The notes under the pieces: generated by a model
Seen by the model: only the letters and a program-made list of their open reading frames with translations
The model's database searches: none
What the model was told of the DNA's origin: nothing
DNA from: an archaeon
GTDB taxonomy: Archaea; Asgardarchaeota; Thorarchaeia; Thorarchaeales; Thorarchaeaceae
Length of the DNA: 64,000 nucleotides
Reading direction: 5' to 3'
Assembly (NCBI GenBank): GCA_024276825.1
Contig: JAJRWI010000015.1
Coordinates: 1 to 64,000 of the forward strand
Translations under genes and position numbers: made by a program
In this document: in pieces, positions 1 through 9,050 of the stretch
Position numbering within the stretch: the stretch's first letter is position 1
Layout: each line of letters opens with the position of its first letter

Positions 1-866
1 ATGAAACCAGTCCCACCCACAATTATTGACGAACAGGAGTACAGGAAAGGATAGTTTTTGATCACAGTATAGCACAGTTCTCGGTCAGTTGATAACAATA
101 CGAGATGGAATATCCTTACGTTTACACTCGAGAGTGACACCCGTTCATAGTGAGTCAAGATTCCGCGATTTAGCAGGTTTGGAATGACCGTTGATACCCA
201 TGTTGTTGATTTTTTCAGCCGGCTTGCAATTTCAACCCGAGTTAAGTTTGGTTCTCTGAGAAGGAGTTCAATCACACGGGCTTCGGTTGCAGTGAGTGGA
301 ACACTATATTCAGTAATGAAGAGGTGTAGGTATCGAGAGTACTCCTCAAATGACATCGTGAACTTGTATCGATCAATCCTGTATAGATGCCTCATTAATT
401 CATTGAACCCGTTTTCCGAGTCCAACTTGTCAAGATCATCAAGACGCATTACTGGATTGTAGATATAACCCCCAGGCATAATGACAGGAGGTCTCTCGTT
501 CAACCACAGGTCATCCCATTGTTGAGAGAGAGATGCATCGTTCAAGTGTTGTTTCCCGAATTGAACTGCAAGATCACGGCTCTGGGGGATGTCTGATATG
601 CAATGGGGCAGACTGACTGACAATGCTTCTCTGGCAATGATTGCCTTAAAGAGGGGAGAGGTGGTATCAATGTTCGGATCGACACTGACGAGGGCATCTT
701 TCACTTGAATTGACCATAGATCTTCAATACTAGAGGCATCATTATTTGATACTGCAACTTTAATGTCTGGAACTCTATGATCGGTGGTGAATCTGGTTTC
801 GATTTCTTTGCAGTATTGGGCCCATAATTTTTGAACTTGTGCTTTGGTTGCTTTGTGATTTGTCAT
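1..866 (-). CDS. Double winged-helix regulator-like protein, C-terminus cut by window edge
   Basis: The minus strand is open from an ATG at 866 to base 1, so about 288 residues are visible and the C-terminus lies outside the window. The N-terminus begins MTNHKATKAQVQ. Around 293-165 it encodes a winged helix-turn-helix (LTATEARVIELLL, then EIASRLKKSTTWVSTVI) followed by a region that aligns by eye with the protein encoded at 2391-3932 (LLNRGILTHYERV against LLSKQILVHSIHL). I read it as a paralogue of that 513-residue protein and of the truncated gene at 4163-5128. The winged helix implies DNA binding; target and ligand are unknown. It is separated by about 105 bp from the Acr3 gene, which points the same way. 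No function beyond a putative transcription regulator can be supported. Confidence 0.75.
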   Translation of the reverse strand, partial: MTNHKATKAQVQKLWAQYCKEIETRFTTDHRVPDIKVAVSNNDASSIEDLWSIQVKDALVSVDPNIDTTSPLFKAIIAREALSVSLPHCISDIPQSRDLAVQFGKQHLNDASLSQQWDDLWLNERPPVIMPGGYIYNPVMRLDDLDKLDSENGFNELMRHLYRIDRYKFTMSFEEYSRYLHLFITEYSVPLTATEARVIELLLREPNLTRVEIASRLKKSTTWVSTVIPNLLNRGILTHYERVSLSSVNVRIFHLVLLSTDRELCYTVIKNYPFLYSCSSIIVGGTGF

Positions 867-971
867 TCTATTGGGGTTCTCCTCACTGCAGATTGACAGA
901 AGACGCTACAGATTGTTAAGAGCATGATAACATAGCCATTTTAATTAATTGTGATTTTGAATAGAATGCAT

Positions 972-2075
972 TTATTCGATGGTATGGTTATCACTTGCAT
1001 CTTCCAAATTTTTTGTTTTCATGTTGTGGAGGTCATACATCTTTCTCCCAAGGTATATAGCAACATAGACCAGGCCAATTAGTACGGGGACTTCAATCAA
1101 TGGACCAACGACCGCAGCAAGCGCCTGACCAGAGTTGATGCCAAAGACACCTATGGCAACAGCAATTGCGAGTTCGAAGTTATTGCTTGCTGCAGTGAAT
1201 GAAATTGTCACATTCTTTTCGTATGAAAACCGCATTCGATAGGATATTGCAAATGAAACCACAAACATTATCACGAAGTAGAACACAAGTGGGACGGATA
1301 TTCTTAGGACATCATAGGGCAGTTCTACAATCTTTTCGCCCTTGAGGGAGAACATTATCACTATTGTGTAGAGCAGACCGATCAGTGCCGCAGGACCTAA
1401 TCTTGGAGCAAAGGACTTCTCGTACCATTCGACACCACGCTTCTTTATTAGTGTCATTCTTGTGATAATTCCTGCAATGAGGGGGATGCCTAGAAAGATG
1501 ATCACGCTCACTGCCACATCAACCATGGATATCTGCACTAAAGACGTGGAGCTTGGATCAATGATTGATGAGAGAAGAGTCACATAGAACCATGCCTCAA
1601 AGCTGTATAGCAGAATCTGCAGAATAGAGTTGATTGCCACGAGTAGCGCACAGGCCTCCGAGTCGCCACCAGCAAGCATATTCCAGATAAGCACCATAGC
1701 AATGCAACGAGCAAGACCCACAATTATCAGGCCAACTCGATATTCAGGGAGGTCTGCCAGAAAGACCCATGCGAGGCTGAACATGATCACTGGACCAACC
1801 AGCCAGTTTAGGACCAGTGAGATTCCGAACATTCTGGTCTCGCCACGGAGTTTGCCAATCTCCTCATACTTCACCTTGGCAAGAACGGGATACATCATCC
1901 AGAGAAGTCCTATGGCTATTGGAATGGATGTCGTGCCAATACTCAATGAGTCAAGAAAATCAGCAATGCCAGGCACAATGCGACCAATCATAATTCCAAG
2001 AATCATTGCAATGATTATCCACAATGGTAATAGTTTGTCAGTGCGACTAAGACCTTCTGGTTGTTGTAGTGTCAT
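972..2075 (-). CDS. acr3: Acr3-family arsenite efflux transporter
   Basis: This 367-residue protein has about ten hydrophobic segments and matches the Acr3 (bile acid:sodium symporter superfamily) arsenite permeases in length and motifs. The segment GLARCIAMVLIWN (about residues 120-132) carries the conserved cysteine (Cys124) of transmembrane helix 4, and SNNFELAIAVAIG holds the conserved helix 9 glutamate. Family members export As(III) from the cytoplasm using the proton motive force. Upstream on the minus strand a TATA-like ttttatat (2112-2105) places transcription start a few bases before the ATG, and a 13-bp palindrome lies just beyond it, fitting an ArsR-type operator. No arsR gene is recognisable beside it; the flanking winged-helix paralogues are possible regulators, which is inference. 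Confidence 0.9.
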   Translation of the reverse strand: MTLQQPEGLSRTDKLLPLWIIIAMILGIMIGRIVPGIADFLDSLSIGTTSIPIAIGLLWMMYPVLAKVKYEEIGKLRGETRMFGISLVLNWLVGPVIMFSLAWVFLADLPEYRVGLIIVGLARCIAMVLIWNMLAGGDSEACALLVAINSILQILLYSFEAWFYVTLLSSIIDPSSTSLVQISMVDVAVSVIIFLGIPLIAGIITRMTLIKKRGVEWYEKSFAPRLGPAALIGLLYTIVIMFSLKGEKIVELPYDVLRISVPLVFYFVIMFVVSFAISYRMRFSYEKNVTISFTAASNNFELAIAVAIGVFGINSGQALAAVVGPLIEVPVLIGLVYVAIYLGRKMYDLHNMKTKNLEDASDNHTIE

Positions 2076-2104
2076 TGTGCTCCAGACTCACAATGCTTAC
2101 ACCC

Positions 2105-2112
2105 ATATAAAA
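2105..2112 (-). promoter_or_regulatory. TATA-like box of the acr3 gene
   Basis: Read on the minus strand the sequence is ttttatat, centred about 33 bases upstream of the acr3 ATG. That spacing fits an archaeal TATA box with a short leader of about 8 bases. It is a motif match only. Confidence 0.5.
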
Positions 2113-2128
2113 CGATTGATAGCTATTA

Positions 2129-2141
2129 TTGAATAATTCAA
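2129..2141. promoter_or_regulatory. Palindromic operator candidate upstream of acr3
   Basis: ttgaataattcaa is a perfect palindrome (arms TTGAAT and ATTCAA around one base) 17 bases upstream of the TATA-like box of acr3. ArsR/SmtB repressors bind short AT-rich dyads containing TGAA and TTCA half-sites, so a metalloregulator site is plausible. The core tgaataattca recurs at 11933-11943. Confidence 0.4.
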
Positions 2142-2220
2142 TATTAAATTATGATAAGAAAACCTGTGTATAAGATATATGAACTGGCAGAATCAGTAAT
2201 ATCAACAGGAGATGAGTTCA

Positions 2221-2234
2221 GGGGGGGCTCCCCC
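2221..2234. other. G/C-run hairpin in the intergenic region
   Basis: Five G and five C form a perfect stem around ggct in otherwise AT-rich DNA, within the 315-bp gap (2076-2390) between acr3 and the next minus-strand gene. A ttttatacc box lies just downstream on the plus strand. No gene is visible in the gap. It could be an RNA hairpin or a remnant; its function is unknown. Confidence 0.35.
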
Positions 2235-2390
2235 AACCCATTGTTTTATACCATGCCGTCATCGAGTTGTGATGGGTGAGCTATATTCATTATTAGAAAA
2301 TAATAACAGTTAAGATGATGTAGGCAGTTGATGAATTTCAAACTTCGAAAAATAGGAGGATTGGGGTAAAATTTGGAATTGGGAGTTTGG

Positions 2391-3932
2391 TCAGACCTTA
2401 AAGTCAGACTCTTTTATGATCCATGTCTTGTCAGATTCTTGAAATCGTGATATGGGAAAGGCCCAGTCCACAAAGAGCTCATCAAAGTACTGGTTCAGCC
2501 ATAGTTTGGAGGCCTGCAAAAGCGAACGAATGTCAGAAGCAAGAAATGGGGACTGGCCCTCTGGGAGTCGCAAGAAGAATATTGACTGGTCTGTGTACGA
2601 GCGCATGGAGTAGACCTCGGGAATGACCTCAAGAGCTCGGCTGAGCCGCGTGTGTTCTTCAAGTGATATCTCTGCCACTAATGACAGGGCCTCCGAGGCA
2701 AATATTGGAGAGGGCCATATTCTTTCTCGAATGATACCACGTGAGTAGAGGTCATTGAGTCGCATTCTCACATAATTATAGTCCTTTTTCAGTTGCTTCC
2801 TGACGGTTCGTACTGGCAGTGGGCCATTCATCCAGAACTCGTTGATTATTTTTAGATCATCGAGGGACAAGGAGTATCCTTTAGTTCTAGATGGAGGGTC
2901 ATGTTTGATAGGTTCAATCTCATCAGACTTGAACTTCGACTTGACAGAGGGGCCGTAGAACATGTTTGGGATGTTCCATCTTTTGCCATCATACAGATCG
3001 TAGTTCAAATGTCGCCAGTTAAACCGTTCATCACGCGTAAAGACATGAACATCACTGACTCCGCGATACTCTCTCAGTTTGGAGACCCATTTGTCAATTA
3101 TTCCATCAGTCCGTTCTATATCGGGCACTATGAATGAAGCGAGGATGAAACGGTTTCCAAGATTGCTGTCATAAAGACTGTAGATCCAAGGATTTTCTGT
3201 TGAGAAGCAGGCGGGAAGCGTGACATTCGCATTATCCAACTCTACAAGGCCAAACATGACCTTGAGATTCAGTGCTGTGAGATCGAGATGTATCGAATGT
3301 ACTAGAATCTGCTTAGATAGCAATGTTTTTGCTATTTGAGCCATATGACCTTGAGTACGTCCCAGGCGTTCTGCCAGTAATGAAGGGGATAGGCTCTGTT
3401 CTTTGATGATCGCAAGGAAGACTTCACGCTCTGATGGCGTAAGGGAGGGCAAGCACCTTGTACGCAGTTTAAAAAAGGCATCAAGGTAGGTCTGTACCAG
3501 TTCTTCATCTGAAACGGACTTCAGGCTAATGTAAATGTCCTTTAGAATCTCGAAGGCATAATCGCAATAATCAAGGGACTGATACACCTTTGGGCATTTG
3601 TAATTGAGGTTAAGTGAGTATCGATGTTGTCGAGATGTGTTTGCCCAGAACTGATTCCATCTATTAATCACTGAACCGCCAAGATGGAGGTTCTTCATCA
3701 GCTGTCTTGTTCTGAAACAGATCAGGTCCCAGCCAATAGTGGCGGGCTTGGCCTCCAGTTCCTCAGTTAGTTTCTCTATTTCTGGAAGTATTCTATCAAC
3801 ATCATTAGACGTTAGCATTCCGTCCTTTGCCATCTGCATAAGCTGGCGCTTTATAACTAATGACATTTCACTGAGTGAGAGACCTTGCTTATTAAAAGCG
3901 GTTTTGTTATGTAGAAAGTTTGGAATTGCCAT
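2391..3932 (-). CDS. Double winged-helix protein (513 aa), full-length member of a local paralogue family
   Basis: The product has two helix-turn-helix-like segments. The first is near residues 165-215 (LTPSEREVFLAII, LLAERLGRTQGHMAQI) and the second near 355-405 (LSLDDLKIINEFW, VRTVRKQLKKDYNYVRMRLNDL). Each is followed by an alpha/beta region of about 100 residues rich in aromatic residues, so the protein looks like an internal duplication of a winged helix plus sensor module. There is no signal peptide or membrane segment. It is paralogous to the partial gene at 1-866 and to the truncated gene at 4163-5128. The start at 3932 lies only 46 bp from repeat copy A, so its promoter must fall in or against that repeat. 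I recognise no named family; a transcription regulator is the likely role. Confidence 0.7.
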   Translation of the reverse strand: MAIPNFLHNKTAFNKQGLSLSEMSLVIKRQLMQMAKDGMLTSNDVDRILPEIEKLTEELEAKPATIGWDLICFRTRQLMKNLHLGGSVINRWNQFWANTSRQHRYSLNLNYKCPKVYQSLDYCDYAFEILKDIYISLKSVSDEELVQTYLDAFFKLRTRCLPSLTPSEREVFLAIIKEQSLSPSLLAERLGRTQGHMAQIAKTLLSKQILVHSIHLDLTALNLKVMFGLVELDNANVTLPACFSTENPWIYSLYDSNLGNRFILASFIVPDIERTDGIIDKWVSKLREYRGVSDVHVFTRDERFNWRHLNYDLYDGKRWNIPNMFYGPSVKSKFKSDEIEPIKHDPPSRTKGYSLSLDDLKIINEFWMNGPLPVRTVRKQLKKDYNYVRMRLNDLYSRGIIRERIWPSPIFASEALSLVAEISLEEHTRLSRALEVIPEVYSMRSYTDQSIFFLRLPEGQSPFLASDIRSLLQASKLWLNQYFDELFVDWAFPISRFQESDKTWIIKESDFKV

Positions 3933-3978
3933 TTTACAGCCTAATGAGCGTCTTTGGTTCTTTTCGGGACAAATGAGT

Positions 3979-4162
3979 TGCGCGTAGATGTGTAGCGCTT
4001 GGGCAAACTTGGATGCTAATTAAAAGGATATCTAAGAGATATACTAAGAAATTGTTAGGAGTCTAAATAGTATCATCAGAAATCAAAGTCCGAAATGTGC
4101 CCACTACTGTTCGTGGGCGGACGGGACTGAAATGTCCGGGATTGTCCAATTTACAATGAACG
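3979..4162 (+). repeat. 184-bp dispersed repeat, copy A
   Basis: This is the first of three same-orientation copies (others at 12061-12243 and 25711-25894). All end in the identical gtccaatttacaatgaacg. It has a left hairpin at 4009-4019 (TTGG/CTAA, with one G-T pair where the other copies have G-C) and a right hairpin at 4118-4138 (CGGAC/GTCCG, 9-base loop). No terminal inverted repeats are seen. Its right edge coincides with the point where homology of the downstream gene to its paralogues begins. Confidence 0.85.
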
Positions 4163-5128
4163 GTTTCAAAGAAGATCAAGGGACTGCGAGAGAGATATGT
4201 GCTCCGCAAGTTTGAAACAGTAAGGTTTTCTCGAATCGACATAGGAATGTTTTTTCTATTCCTAAATATTAGAAAGAGTGTAGACATTGATCTGACCACT
4301 CTGTTTTGGAAGTGTCCGTTTACATATCATATAAGAGAGGTCTTATCGGGAAACTGGGATACTCTTGTGACATTAGCAATCCCCGAGAATGTAAATAGCC
4401 TTGAATCCGTAAGGGGCGTTCTCAAGAAGTTAAACAAGGCAGGTATCAATTCGCGACTCGTAGAAGTCACCTCATCTGGTGTGTCCAATAGTTTTGACTA
4501 TTATTCTAGTTGCAGTGGCTGTTGGGAGATCCCATGGGACCTAGAGCGATTGTTGCTGTCAAAGATATATTGTGAACGATTGGCGGAGGTCTTCCCAAGA
4601 GTGGATCATGGGAGAGTCTATACGGACATTGACATTGATGAGATTGATATCAGAATACTTGACATGTTCTGGAGAGGGTGCAACACGGTTTCAGAGATTC
4701 GCAGTAGACTGGGGATAGGCCGCCAAAAAGTCGTCAATCGCATCAAGCGGCTTCGTGAGTCCGAGATGATATCAACAATCTGGGAGGTTCACAACATAGG
4801 ACTGGTTGAGAATGCATATATAACAACCAAGGACAATGATGCAGGAATGGCCATTGCTGCATGGATACAGAGACTGCCACGCGCCATTGTGTCATTTGAT
4901 GAGAGAGTGTGTCTATCGCTCGTGGTCAGTCTTCCCACTGGAGGAATTCATGGGGTCGCCAATGCTCTGAGAGTCATCCCACGGGAGGTCAGTATTAACC
5001 AGTTGGGAATGATTACCAAAGGCAGGTGGGGATTTCCTAGTTATGAATGGGACACGGAAACCCTGAGTTGGTCATTCCCAAGAGATCGTGTCAATCGATG
5101 GCTTGAGTCGCTGGATGGAAACATTTAG
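4163..5128 (+). pseudogene. 5'-truncated double winged-helix paralogue, cut at repeat copy A
   Basis: From the GTG at 4199 a 309-residue product is open. The frame also reads back without a stop to the repeat edge at 4163, giving VSKKIKGLRERYVLRKFETV. That stretch looks like the recognition helix and wing of a winged helix and aligns with the region around residues 200-215 of the 513-residue paralogue. About 200 N-terminal residues, including most of the first helix-turn-helix, are missing. The second winged helix is intact (about residues 140-185 from the GTG: IDEIDIRILDMFW, EIRSRLGIGRQKVVNRIKRL). It could be expressed as a one-domain protein, but the breakpoint at the repeat suggests a gene remnant. 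It is convergent with the amidohydrolase gene, whose stop is 3 bp away. Confidence 0.65.
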
Positions 5129-5131
5129 GAT

Positions 5132-6553
5132 TCAGACAACTGGCCACTTTGGTCTGATTTCAATGCCTGCTCGCTCCAATATCTCTTGAGCGTGTTTTGA
5201 TACTCTTTCACGTAATCGGTCCTCGTCAATTGTCAGTAGTTTCTTGTCGTGCATGAGTAATTGGCCATTGACGATAGTGGTACTCACATTATGGCCAGCA
5301 CCGGAATAGACCAGATTTGACACAGGATTCGAGGTAGGTATCATGCTGAGATCAGTCAGGTCAATGATGATGAGATCAGCAATTTTACCAAGTTCAAGAG
5401 TGCCCACCTTATTACTTATGCCCATTGCCTGTGCACCGCCGAGAGTGGCCATCTCAATCACCTGTTCAGCAGATACCACCAATGGATCGCTAGTATATGC
5501 CTTGTGAATCAGTGCGGCGAGTCTCATCTCTCGAACCATGTCGTAAGTGTTATTGCTTGGACCGCCATCGCAACCAAGTGAAACCGGTACTCCAATCTTG
5601 ATCATTTCGGGAACCCGTGCAAATCCCGAAGCCAGTTTCATGTTGCTTGAAGGGCAGTGCGAAACATTGGTCTGGGTATTTGCAAGCCGCTGTAAGTCAT
5701 CGGAGTCAAAATGAACACCATGTGCAAAGACCATATCGGGTCCCAACAATGAGTGTTCTTGTGCGAACTCAGTGAGGGACATGCCATAGTTCTTTCTAAC
5801 AAAGCGGACATCATCCACCACTTCTCCCAAGTGCATGGTCATCCCAGTATTTCGTTCACGTGCGTTTCGAGCGACCTCCTTGAATAGTTCAGAGGTGACC
5901 GCTCCAAGAGACCGTAGGCCGTACCAGATCTGGATTCTGCCTTCTGCCTTTCCATGCCATTTGTCGTACATTGATGAGGTCTCTCTCATGCATTCATCTG
6001 CATCCTCGACCATTCCGGGATACATGATGTCAGGGCTGTCCGCATATCCCGTGGAGTCCATTATTATCTTGGACAGAGCAGCCCGCATTCCAATCTTCTC
6101 AACGGATTTGGCAATGCCATCAAACCCATACCGCGAATGGATCATACAGTCAAGGAATGAGGTTGTGCCCGTACGGATCATCTCAGCCATGCACAACTCA
6201 GCAGAGATCTTCCCATCTTCCTTGGTGTAGTTGCCCTGTAGCACCCAGACATAGTTCTTCAGCCAGTCGACAAGTGAAACATCATCGGCGCATCCACGAA
6301 TCAGTGCCTGAGAGAGATGCACATGAGTGTCAATCAGACCGGGCATAACTATCTTGTTGGAAGCATCAATCTCAATTTCAGCCGATTCCTTAATCCTGTC
6401 TGTCTTTCCCACCCTAGTGATTCTTCCGTCCTCAATGAGTAGGGCACCATCTCTGATTATCTCACGTTTCTGATTCATCGTCAGGACATATCCATGCTTA
6501 ATCAGTATAGACTTAGGTACTGTCAACGGCATCACTCCGAGAGATGAGTTCAT
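5132..6553 (-). CDS. Amidohydrolase, 5-methylthioadenosine/S-adenosylhomocysteine deaminase-like
   Basis: This 473-residue protein belongs to the TRZ/ATZ branch of the amidohydrolase superfamily. The metal-binding HxH lies in GLIDTHVHLSQ, the third histidine in MTMHLGE, the fourth in FAHGVHFDSDD, and the metal aspartate in LGCDGGPSNNTYDM. Family members deaminate 5'-methylthioadenosine, S-adenosylhomocysteine, adenosine or guanine-like substrates in the cytosol. The exact substrate cannot be read from sequence. The annotated start adds a few residues before MPLTVPKSILIKHG, and an internal ATG there is also possible. It lies near nucleobase-type genes (cyclic amidohydrolase, PreA-like flavoprotein, PfkB kinase), which supports a role in nucleoside salvage or breakdown. 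Confidence 0.85.
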   Translation of the reverse strand: MNSSLGVMPLTVPKSILIKHGYVLTMNQKREIIRDGALLIEDGRITRVGKTDRIKESAEIEIDASNKIVMPGLIDTHVHLSQALIRGCADDVSLVDWLKNYVWVLQGNYTKEDGKISAELCMAEMIRTGTTSFLDCMIHSRYGFDGIAKSVEKIGMRAALSKIIMDSTGYADSPDIMYPGMVEDADECMRETSSMYDKWHGKAEGRIQIWYGLRSLGAVTSELFKEVARNARERNTGMTMHLGEVVDDVRFVRKNYGMSLTEFAQEHSLLGPDMVFAHGVHFDSDDLQRLANTQTNVSHCPSSNMKLASGFARVPEMIKIGVPVSLGCDGGPSNNTYDMVREMRLAALIHKAYTSDPLVVSAEQVIEMATLGGAQAMGISNKVGTLELGKIADLIIIDLTDLSMIPTSNPVSNLVYSGAGHNVSTTIVNGQLLMHDKKLLTIDEDRLRERVSKHAQEILERAGIEIRPKWPVV

Positions 6554-6582
6554 CTTACAAGGAAGTCATAATCGTTTTGGTG

Positions 6583-8385
6583 CTACTTCGCCAATGAGAA
6601 TGCAAGGGTGACCTTAAGTCCTTGATCAGGGTGACCCTGGACTCTGTCATCCACCATGATTCGGATTCCATATTTAGTAGCAAGTGTCTTTACAATATGA
6701 AGCCCGACACCACCATAGCGGCGAGTTGAGAGGAATATTTCAGCCTTCTTGGAGTCGGAAAGGCCCGGACCATTATCAGCAAACTCGATATAGAAAGTGT
6801 CATCAGTAAGGCGTCCAGCGATCCACAGTTTTTTCTCTTCGCGCTTGTTATGCTTTATTGCATTCTCCATTATGTTCCAGAACAGGTTGCTGAGTGAGCT
6901 GTCCGCATATACAGTGATGCTCCCTGGAATTCCCTCAACAACAGGAGAAATTCCATATTGTCGGCTCATATGTTCAATCTCGCTCAGTAATATATCAACC
7001 AGTTCAATAGGCCTCACAACCTCGCCCTTGGCGGCCTCAATCTTTCTCACCTTGGATATCAGTTCAAGACAGCGTCTAGCGCCATCGAGAATGTAGCCTC
7101 TTGCGGCATCAAGGATTTCAATGGATGAGTTGGGATGGCATAGTTCAGCACCAGCTATTACAAGTTGGAGTTGATTCCCAAAATCATGAAGCAGAAGGTC
7201 CAACAGAAAATGCGCCTCTGCCTCAGCCTGTTTCAGGTTTGAAACATCCGTGATTAATCCAAAGCTTCCAATGTATTCGCCATCGGGACCAAACAGTGGT
7301 GATGCATTAACAACTACCGGGATTAGACGGCCAGACCGATGAATAAGCTGTGCTTCATAGGATTCAACACTGCCCTGCTTTCGCATCTCAATGCGCTTCT
7401 CAATTATCTCTTGAGAGAGCCCAGCCATAATATCTGACAGGGGTCTTCCAATAATCTCATCAGCATCAGCATATCCCAGCATTTTCACAAGGGCTGGATT
7501 GACATAGATAAGAAGCCCATTGACATCATCAATTCCAAGACCGGTCTGCATGGTCTCAACAAGAGTGCGGTATCGTTGCTCACTCGCTTCTAATTGAATT
7601 CGTTGCTCTTCCAATTCTGTGAAGTCATGCAGTTGTGCGACTGTCCTCATTGTCCCGTCGCTAGCAACCATGGTGCTGGTATTGATCAATACAGTCTTGA
7701 CAGCACCGCTGCTGTGAATTACTTTAAACTTGTAAATACTGGGCACCTTCTCGCCCCGCTGCCTCTTGATATATCTCTCTGTGACCAGTGCAATGCTGTC
7801 GGGGTGCAAGAATTCACGGAAATCATGTCCAAGAATCTCATTTCTCTGACGACCGAGCATGGTGCAAAGTCCGTCATTCACATAGACAAATCGGTAATTA
7901 TCATCCACGACTAGAATTCCGAGTTGTGATTGTTCGACGATTATCTTAAATGCCTCATGCTGATCCTCAAGCTTCTCCTCAATTCTGGTCTGTCGGGTCA
8001 TGTCAAAGACATATATTAGAAAACCAACTACTGCTCCAGTTGAGTTGTGAATCGTGTCAGTGAATGTCTGAACGGGAACTTGCACACCATCGACTCGTAA
8101 TGTTCTGAGTGCAAGAGGCGCTGGGGATGCACCGTTGCGCACTAACTCAAGGCCTTTTGTTACAAGGCCCAATTGTTCATGCACAACAATATCTGAGACA
8201 AAAATTCCGTTTGCAATGCTGGCATCAGAGAAACCGAGTAGGTCTTTTGCAGCTCTATTTGCATATACCATTCTATAATTGAGATCGAGCTCAACTACAG
8301 GAATAACTAATTCATCTAGGACCTTCTTAAGAATGGCCAATGTTTCTAAAGATATAGAGTTTCTAGAGAATTCAGTTGCTGTCAT
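6583..8385 (-). CDS. Multi-PAS sensor histidine kinase
   Basis: The 600-residue soluble kinase has three PAS domains in tandem (about residues 15-125, 140-260 and 265-385). The H-box is LLLHDFGNQLQLVI, with the presumed phosphoacceptor histidine near residue 397. The ATPase domain has an N box (NIMENAIKHN), a G1 box (ADNGPGLSDS) and a G2 box (GGVGLHIVKTLA). No transmembrane segment is visible, so it probably senses a cytoplasmic signal such as redox state or a small ligand. It is transcribed divergently from the ferredoxin-AOR pair across about 150 bp. No receiver-domain partner is next to it; the output is unknown. Confidence 0.9.
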   Translation of the reverse strand: MTATEFSRNSISLETLAILKKVLDELVIPVVELDLNYRMVYANRAAKDLLGFSDASIANGIFVSDIVVHEQLGLVTKGLELVRNGASPAPLALRTLRVDGVQVPVQTFTDTIHNSTGAVVGFLIYVFDMTRQTRIEEKLEDQHEAFKIIVEQSQLGILVVDDNYRFVYVNDGLCTMLGRQRNEILGHDFREFLHPDSIALVTERYIKRQRGEKVPSIYKFKVIHSSGAVKTVLINTSTMVASDGTMRTVAQLHDFTELEEQRIQLEASEQRYRTLVETMQTGLGIDDVNGLLIYVNPALVKMLGYADADEIIGRPLSDIMAGLSQEIIEKRIEMRKQGSVESYEAQLIHRSGRLIPVVVNASPLFGPDGEYIGSFGLITDVSNLKQAEAEAHFLLDLLLHDFGNQLQLVIAGAELCHPNSSIEILDAARGYILDGARRCLELISKVRKIEAAKGEVVRPIELVDILLSEIEHMSRQYGISPVVEGIPGSITVYADSSLSNLFWNIMENAIKHNKREEKKLWIAGRLTDDTFYIEFADNGPGLSDSKKAEIFLSTRRYGGVGLHIVKTLATKYGIRIMVDDRVQGHPDQGLKVTLAFSLAK

Positions 8386-8537
8386 TGAGATATCATCGAC
8401 CTGCCTAGTAATATGTCAATAGAACGATTAATGAAAATTGTTTGATAATAGGATATAATAAGTTTTGGATTGCGTAATTTCAGAAGTATCATTTGGAAAT
8501 AACTTAAAGGGAGAACAGGTGATTCAGGGAAGCCCAT

Positions 8538-9050
8538 ATGATTAAATGGAGAGAACATGCCTTGAAGCAATTCCTCGTGATAGATGTAGAGAGATGCACT
8601 GGTTGCAGAAACTGCGAACTCGCCTGTTCTATGAGGAACGTGAGGAGTTTCAACCCTGCAAGGTCAAGGATTCAGATATTGAAGAGAGAGACTCAGAACT
8701 TGATAATACCTGTTGTCTGTCTTCAGTGTGACACTCCATTGTGCAAGGAGGCCTGCCCTGTTGGAGCGTTGGTGATGAACTCTGTGGGTGTGTTGACCGT
8801 AGATGACAGGACATGCATTGGATGCCTTAATTGTGTGAGCGCGTGCATTTATGGAGGGATTGCTGTTGATGCCGTTACCCGAAAAACCATCAAATGTGAC
8901 CTGTGCGACGGGGCTCCCGCCTGCATAGAGGCCTGCGATTACAATGCCATATCATTGATGAGTGCTAATGAACAGGGGAAGAGTGAGCGATCAGAGAAAA
9001 TGATGCAGTTGATAATAACATTAGGAGTAGCAAGGGAGGAGGTTCAATAA
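8538..9050 (+). CDS. Four-cluster ferredoxin, AOR electron-transfer partner (HycB/DmsB-like)
   Basis: The product (170 residues) has four cysteine clusters (CTGCRNCELAC, CLQCDTPLCKEACP, CIGCLNCVSAC, CDLCDGAPACIEAC), enough for several [4Fe-4S] centres in the polyferredoxin subunit arrangement. Its TAA stop overlaps the ATG of the AOR gene by one base, implying co-translation, so it most likely accepts electrons from that enzyme in the cytosol. The N-terminus is uncertain: a downstream TTG (LKQFLVIDVERC) would give a start resembling the second ferredoxin at 18029. Confidence 0.88.
   Translation: MIKWREHALKQFLVIDVERCTGCRNCELACSMRNVRSFNPARSRIQILKRETQNLIIPVVCLQCDTPLCKEACPVGALVMNSVGVLTVDDRTCIGCLNCVSACIYGGIAVDAVTRKTIKCDLCDGAPACIEACDYNAISLMSANEQGKSERSEKMMQLIITLGVAREEVQ

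Noticed and set aside
184..462. A 92-residue plus-strand frame
   Set aside because: It lies opposite the partial winged-helix gene at 1-866, whose minus-strand product aligns with a paralogue.
3979..4162. Classic MITE with terminal inverted repeats
   Set aside because: The left end (ttgcgcgtag) and the right end (caatttacaatgaacg) are not inverted complements in any of the three copies.
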